Below, piece by piece: positions 58,962-64,000 of a DNA stretch of 64,000 nt. The stretch is from Zerene cesonia (Eukaryota > Arthropoda > Insecta > Lepidoptera > Pieridae): assembly GCF_012273895.1 (NCBI RefSeq), contig NC_052115.1, forward strand, positions 8,425,183 to 8,489,182, read 5' to 3'. A program made the translations under genes and the position numbers. Below the pieces are notes generated by a model that saw only the letters and a list, made by a program, of their open reading frames with translations, was not told where the DNA came from and made no database searches. Position 1 is the first letter of the stretch. Every line of letters starts with the position of its first letter.

Positions 58962-59442
58962 CTGTTCAGGTCGCAATCCCGGCGGCACCCAGGTGTACTC
59001 TTCCAGTGCACACCCTGAATCATCATCACTCTGCGAATGCCTGTGTGGATCCCCCGGCTTCATCAAACGTTCCGCATGTTCCAGCAACCCCCTGAACTTC
59101 CCTTGAACAGGGTGAGGTGACAGCGACATCGCTGACTGAGGAGATTGGGGGGAGTGGTAATTTGCCGCCTGATTTAGACTTGGAAGCGCATAGTCTTGGT
59201 ATTGACTTCTTCTGTAGTTGGGGTACGAGTAGGGGTGTGGGGAATTTGATGTGCTAGGTATTGAGGAGCCGCTATGGCTTGGCTGTGGTGATGGGAGGTG
59301 GGGTTGTGGGGACGGTAGACGTGGTTGAGGCGAGGGGAGGTGTAGGGGCGACGCTGGCGCGGGGGGCGGTGGTGATTGCTGCTCTTGGAGCGGTGGTGGC
59401 GACGATCCGGTTGGCGATACCACGCAGTTGCGACAGACTGGT
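58962..59442 (-). CDS. pk: prickle, proline-rich exon leading into PET domain
   Basis: 481 nt. The first base completes a codon from the previous exon, then 160 residues follow. The exon opens with PVCRNCVV and runs through a long Pro/Ser/Gln stretch with repeated LPSPQP units (about residues 30-55) and a Tyr-rich part. It closes with the diagnostic SDDDSGCALEEYTWVPPGLR and PEQ at the start of PET. Acceptor CCCTTCCAG precedes 59442; donor CAG|GTGTGT follows 58962. The Pro-rich part is low complexity and likely disordered. An ATG further upstream in the same frame lies in the intron and is not the true start. Confidence 0.93.
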
Positions 59443-59933
59443 CTGGAAGGGATAAATGCTTTGTTAATATTGTGACCTTTAACTGACACTATAATCTAAT
59501 ATGTACTAATTAATAACCTAAGAATACTTTTTTTAGAAAATTACTTACTATTCCTACATTTCTTTGAATCCTGAATACAAAATGTTTATTTCTTAACGGA
59601 CAATATAAACAGAACAATTTAAAGCAGGTGTATATACTAAGGGTTATTAATAACTATAATAGCAGTCGTGATGAGACCGCATTTTCTTCTTGTATGATTG
59701 ATTTTACTTGCATTCAAAGCAAACAGTGATTTATTACGTGCTTGCTTCATTAAATTATTGTGAACCCGACATTAGAATCGTGTAAGGATTTTGCCGTTTT
59801 TGGTTGAAGTGATTTGAAGAAAATGGTTTATTTGTGTTTGTCCTCTCATAATTTTTTACTGGGTATATCAATTTTTATGATTCCTTTTTTTTGAAAATTT
59901 TATGCCTGGTGGTATATGGTCATTACACTTTAC
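59443..59933 (-). other. pk: prickle upstream intron, nothing recognised
   Basis: Begins at the acceptor of the proline-rich exon. The preceding prickle exon is not seen within the window, so this intron likely runs past 64000. Confidence 0.7.
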
Positions 59934-60107
59934 TCTACTTTTATAAATGTGAAAGTTTGTTTGTTTGGATGTTTGTCCGTCAATCGCACTGAAACTACTG
60001 AACGGATTATGATGAAATTTGGTATACAGACAAGGTAATTAGGGTGAAAGGATAATTTTAATCCCGATTAAATGCTCCCTTGGGATAAAACAGGAATCCT
60101 AATATCG
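59934..60107 (+). mobile_element. Helitron-like element, family D, end lost
   Basis: TCTACTTTTATAAATGTG, GTTTGGATGTTTGTCCGTC, TTAATCCCGATTAAATGCTC and GGGATAAAACAGGAATCC. The GC hairpin end is broken. Confidence 0.75.
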
Positions 60108-60128
60108 TCGATCGGTGAGATCGTTTAG

Positions 60129-60308
60129 TCTAAATATATAAAATTCTCGTGTCACAGTTTTCGTTGCCATACTCTTCCGAAACGGCTTGACCGATTTCGA
60201 TGAAATTTTTTGTGCTTATCCGGTATCTATGAGAATCGGCCAACATCTATTTTTCATACCCCTTAATGATAAGAGTAAGGCAGAACCGCGTTTGCCGGGT
60301 GCAGCTAG
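60129..60308 (+). mobile_element. Helitron-like element, family E
   Basis: TCTAAATATATAAAATTCTCG start, AACGGCTTGACCGATTTCGA, ATAAGAGTAAGGCAGAACCG and GGTGCAGCTAG end at 60308. Confidence 0.75.
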
Positions 60309-60602
60309 TATTATATAAATTTGGTCTAATACGACAATTTTGTGAGAAATAATTAATTATAATCAACCTCAGTAGATCCCATACTCATCTACTGAGCAGC
60401 TGGTCGATCTTTGTAAGCAATTACTCAGCGATATCACTCGCATCAGATCTTGGCTGCAAGATTAATGCAATCAATATCAAGATGCGATGCATGGCAGCAT
60501 AGATGAGTCATTATTGCGTGCTTCGCCCGCGGTTTAGCTCGCTTTGTGGTTGAGCGTCTTTAGCAAAAAATTGTTTACATGTATGCGTTTAATTATGATA
60601 TA
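60309..60602. other. intron sequence, nothing recognised
   Basis: No supported feature. Confidence 0.4.
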
Positions 60603-60837
60603 ATAGCTGCGCCCCGCGGTTTCACCCGCGTTTGTCCGTATCCCGTAGGAATATCGGGATAAAAAGTTGCCTATATGTTATTCTATGTATATGTTAATGT
60701 ATATGTTATTCTAGTTATCCAGGTGTCTATGTACCAAATTTCATTGCAATCGGTTCAGTAGTTTTCGCGTGAAAGAGCAACAAACACACACACATCCTTA
60801 CAAACTTTCGCATTTATAATATTAGTAGGAAGTAGGA
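60603..60837 (-). mobile_element. Helitron-like element, family A, with internal duplication
   Basis: Reverse-oriented. GCTGCGCCCCGCGGTTTCAC starts it (CTAG decayed) and ATAATATTAGTAGGA is followed by a second AGTAGGA. The word TATATGTTATTCTA is tandemly duplicated near 60670-60712, lengthening the element. Confidence 0.8.
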
Positions 60838-61703
60838 TTCTATGCGTTACAGACGAAAGCGGTTTAGTTTTATGCTAAAAATAATCGTTTCCATCACTAA
60901 TGGGACGAAACACCGACACGAGAGAGAGAAATCAGACCCAGGACAATACCAATTCATCTTTATTAAGTACTACCATTTCGCAAGGACTGTAAATTGATGT
61001 CTCTTTATAACCTAGTTTTAGATTATCGTGTTTCAACTGAACAGGTATCATAAAGGGTCTTTTTGAGGTCGATAAAAGCACAATGCCACCAATAAAGGCC
61101 TGGCAGAACATGCGGGTCACACAGGCTACGTGGGAATGCCTGTCTGCGTCGCATATTAATGGACTACGGCTTGTGATTTTATTTTTAGATTTTAGCTTTA
61201 TTCTACGGTTGAACAGATGTTGGTTTCGTGTATACATTAATTTGATTAGATGGCTAAAAGGATAAAAATGTTACTCGACTAAGAATTTCTATGAATTGCA
61301 CACAAAGTTTAAAGTGCACTTTCTACAAACGATTAAGTGTTCGAAATTTCAAAACGAAGGTTATGATTATGCTTTTGTTTCTAATAAATAACGAATATAT
61401 GTATTTATGTATGTGTACAAATATTACTCTTTATATTAATGTGTTTTTAGTTGCTTAGCTTCGCTTCCACAGAACATCTTTAAAGCGCTTTAATCACAAA
61501 GGCGTTTGTTAAACTTCTTCTTATTCATACCTACACGTCATACAAAATTGTGTTTTTATTAATAGTATTTATTCTTTTTTTTACGTCATATAATCTTAAA
61601 GATAAGTCAATTTTATTGGATAGTGTAATATAGATATAATTCGTTTATCATTAAATTAAATTAGTATTTTCTTGTGTTTGATTTAACGAGAGTATGTACA
61701 TTT
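60838..61703. other. intron sequence, nothing recognised
   Basis: Open frames up to 101 codons lack any recognisable domain. Confidence 0.4.
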
Positions 61704-61870
61704 AGAAATTAAAGATTTCAACGGATTTTAATCGCGATTTATAATTAAATTATTTAATCCAACGTTTCGAATACTTTACAGCGAGTGTGGTCACGGGACG
61801 ACGTTTCCAGTCTTCGTCGAATATAAAGAATAAATCGCGTTTAAAATCCGTTGAAGTCTTTAATTTTTAA
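61704..61870. mobile_element. fold-back MITE, copy 4 (complete)
   Basis: The left arm (61706-61741) and right arm (61831-61866) are inverted copies differing at 2 of 36 positions, containing CAACGGATTTTAATCGCGAT and ATCGCGTTTAAAATCCGTTG. The core has ACGTTTCGAATACTTTACAG and GCGAGTGTGGTCACGGG. About 167 bp and non-coding. This copy defines the family. Confidence 0.85.
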
Positions 61871-61907
61871 ATTAAATGTCAATTAACGTGGATGAGACAT
61901 ATGATCA

Positions 61908-61939
61908 CTTATATGATCTGAGATTAATGATCATATAAG
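61908..61939. repeat. perfect 11-bp inverted repeat (hairpin)
   Basis: CTTATATGATC pairs exactly with GATCATATAAG across a 10-base loop, 38 bases downstream of the fold-back MITE. Confidence 0.8.
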
Positions 61940-63205
61940 AGGTAGTTTTCTTTCAATAAGTATATATTATATATTATTTATAGTATTAATTTAGGCTCTT
62001 TAAACTACATTTCATACCACAACATACAGTACAAAGTATTTCTTTCGATAACAATCAAACAGTTGAAACAAACTGATTCGTTTAACTTGTACCTGTTAAT
62101 TTGTAAACGATTTTAAATCAGTGTAAAGAGGAAGCAGTTATCTCACAAATTGAGAAGCAGATACCATAGCAATGTTAATCGATTATACCAAAGCTAATGA
62201 TTGGAAGCAATGAACCGAATTACGGTTGCAGGAAGCTTCACTTTTAGGTTATATTTTTATGTGAACTATTTTGTTTGAAACTGAATTACAACGAGGATTC
62301 ATACGAACTGTTTATTTACTTTTTAACCTATTCATAAATTTGGCTACTAGAAAATACAAAAAAATAGTATGAGGTTTTTAACGGCCTTGTCGCTTAGAAG
62401 AGATCTTTCAGGCAACCGAGGTAAAATATTAATAAATAGTGTGAAAGTGGTCTTACACTACTTCTAGTTGAAAATTTATGGAAATCTTTATCTGTAGATA
62501 AGAACTCCACTCTTCTATGTTAGATATGATGTAGCACCAATTAACTATAATATTAATTTTTTTATGCAATCGAATTGACAACCCTCTTTTTGGAAGTTTT
62601 CGGAAAATGAAGTTAGCAGATATATTTCACAGGTATAGTTTATATCTTTCTTCTTTTTCGTCCAATTCTATTCTAAATACAACCGAATTCACTTCTAGCG
62701 TTTTAAGATTCTTCTGCACTCAGATTATTACACATACAATGTTCTAATGAGGAATGAAATAAATAAAAACAGACATACATTTTAATGATAGCCGTATTAA
62801 GACAACCGTTAGGTCTAACCCATCGCTTATAAACTAAATCGTACAACAAAAGAACCGCCGCGGAACAGATAGACGCAGCGATTCAAATATTTCTCAGAAG
62901 CAGCATCAGGAAATATGCTTTGAGGAAGGAAGCAATATCGTGGAGGACGGTATAAAAAGGGGAATCGGTTGAAGCGTATGTATTTATTACTGGAATGGTG
63001 GAATCGTTTATTAATTAAACATATCTATAGTAATATAATTAATTAAAAATAAATACATCACTAACCTATGCGCTTTCTCTGTATTGTTTCTTTGTTTTGG
63101 TTACCTGGAAGAGATGGCTCTGTAGCAATAAGGTCGCCTACTGTGCAACTTGTATTTTTAGTCTGTACTTTGTAATATTTCCTTATGGTGTGTACAATAA
63201 AGTAT
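61940..63205. other. intron sequence, nothing recognised
   Basis: No supported feature. Confidence 0.4.
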
Positions 63206-63230
63206 TATTCATTTATTCATTCATTCATTA
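63206..63230. repeat. (ATTC)n short tandem repeat
   Basis: About six units of ATTC/ATTT following TGTACAATAAAGTATT. Confidence 0.8.
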
Positions 63231-63468
63231 TCATAACGGTGCTTATATAGCATTATTTAATATAAAAAAAACCGAATCACCGAATGATTTGCTAAGCATA
63301 AAGCTCGAGAATGGCTCTACAAATTGGGCGATTTTTTTTTATCATTTTTGTTTAAGCACAAGGAAGGTTCTTATGGAGAAAAAAAACGTACTACGGATGA
63401 AGCCGGGGCGAACTGCTACTATAAACAAAATTGCAGATATCTGTTTATCAATGGAATTTTATTAAATA

Positions 63469-63649
63469 CTAGCTGCACGCCCCGGCTCCGCCCGGGTTGT
63501 CATTTATCGTAATTAAAATTATTTAAACTATCCTATCTCTCAAGTTGGATCGAACTGCACATGGTGTGCGAATTTTATTATAATCGGTTAAGTGGTTTAG
63601 GAGTCCATTGAGGACAAACATTGTGACCCGAGATTTATATATATTAAGA
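63469..63649 (-). mobile_element. Helitron-like element, family G
   Basis: Reversed end CTAGCTGCACGCCCCGGCTC at 63469 after A; the 5' start TCTTAATATATATAAATCTC is at 63649 before T. The body (GTTTGTCCTCAATGGACTCC on the reverse strand) differs from families A-F. Confidence 0.75.
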
Positions 63650-64000
63650 TTTAATCGGATTTTGGTACCAAATTTATGTATAAGCCGATTTTATATAAAC
63701 TTAAGAAAGAGAATAAGTTTCATCAAAATCGGTTTAATTTGAATAGTTCGAAAAGCAAACCACTATATTATTTACTTTTTACTAAATCGCATTATTAAAT
63801 TAAACATTTAAATAATTATCAATTTGTAGAGATGTTCATTTTTAATTATTTTCTAATTAATCTCATAAACAGATGGAATACCACCGGAAAGGCGCTAACA
63901 AGGCCGTTATTCGATGACCCAAATAAACGTAGCAAATTTATGAAACACCCGGTTCAGGATATACCGGTTTTTATAATCTATATTTCCATATAAAAATGGT
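63650..64000. other. intron sequence, repeat-like at its start
   Basis: AAAATCGGTTTAATTTG-type words near 63728 suggest old repeat DNA. Nothing firm. Confidence 0.3.

Noticed and set aside
59261..59455. Gly/Val/Ala-rich plus-strand frame
   Set aside because: Antisense of the proline-rich prickle exon; composition follows from the Pro codons.
58941..59489. Treating the ATG at the upstream end of the proline-rich frame as a gene start
   Set aside because: The frame upstream of 59442 runs through a clear CCCTTCCAG acceptor into intron, so the exon is internal.

Overview
The window is a piece of AT-rich insect nuclear DNA, almost certainly from a moth or butterfly. Two things point there. Four consecutive minus-strand exons encode the PET-LIM region of the planar cell polarity protein Prickle. 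The non-coding DNA is crowded with short Helitron-like elements that start TC, end CTAG after a GC hairpin and sit between A and T, together with tRNA-type SINEs and LINE tails of the kind typical of Lepidoptera. No operons, CRISPR arrays or other prokaryotic features are present.

Layout. prickle runs right to left across the whole window: a proline-rich exon that leads into the PET domain (58962-59442), two PET exons (56214-56327, 55125-55253), then an intron of about 55 kb, then the LIM1 exon (1-170, cut by the window edge). All junctions have GT/AG signals, and the last three junctions are phase 0. The giant intron separates the two cysteines of the first LIM1 zinc ligand pair. Earlier prickle exons must lie beyond 64000, and LIM2/LIM3 lie before position 1.

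Inside the giant intron, on the opposite strand, is one convincing nested gene of two exons (14882-16812 and 17252-17432). It encodes a 703-residue, Asn/Ser/Lys-rich protein with a C2H2 and a C2HC zinc finger at its C-terminus. I do not recognise its family. It is the best candidate here for undescribed biology.

The rest is introns filled with repeats. I use these labels: Helitron-like family A (about 200 bp; TCCTACTAATATTATAAATG start, GCAGCTAG end), B (TCACTACATAGTATAAAAC start), C (tail GAAGCCGGGGCGGACAGCTAG-like, about 160 bp), D (GTTTGGATGTTTGTCCGTC inside), E (AATTCTCGTGTCACA start), F (ACTCTGTCTGTCTG inside) and G (right edge). Other repeats are a fold-back MITE family with 36-bp inverted ends (four copies), three or four SINE types, two reverse-transcriptase fossils, LINE 3' ends, an (AT)n tract of about 176 bp and a 1000-base assembly gap. 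Several insertions are nested and can be ordered in time. One Helitron splits a decayed reading frame at 54257-54734, and one SINE with an 11-bp target duplication sits in another Helitron.
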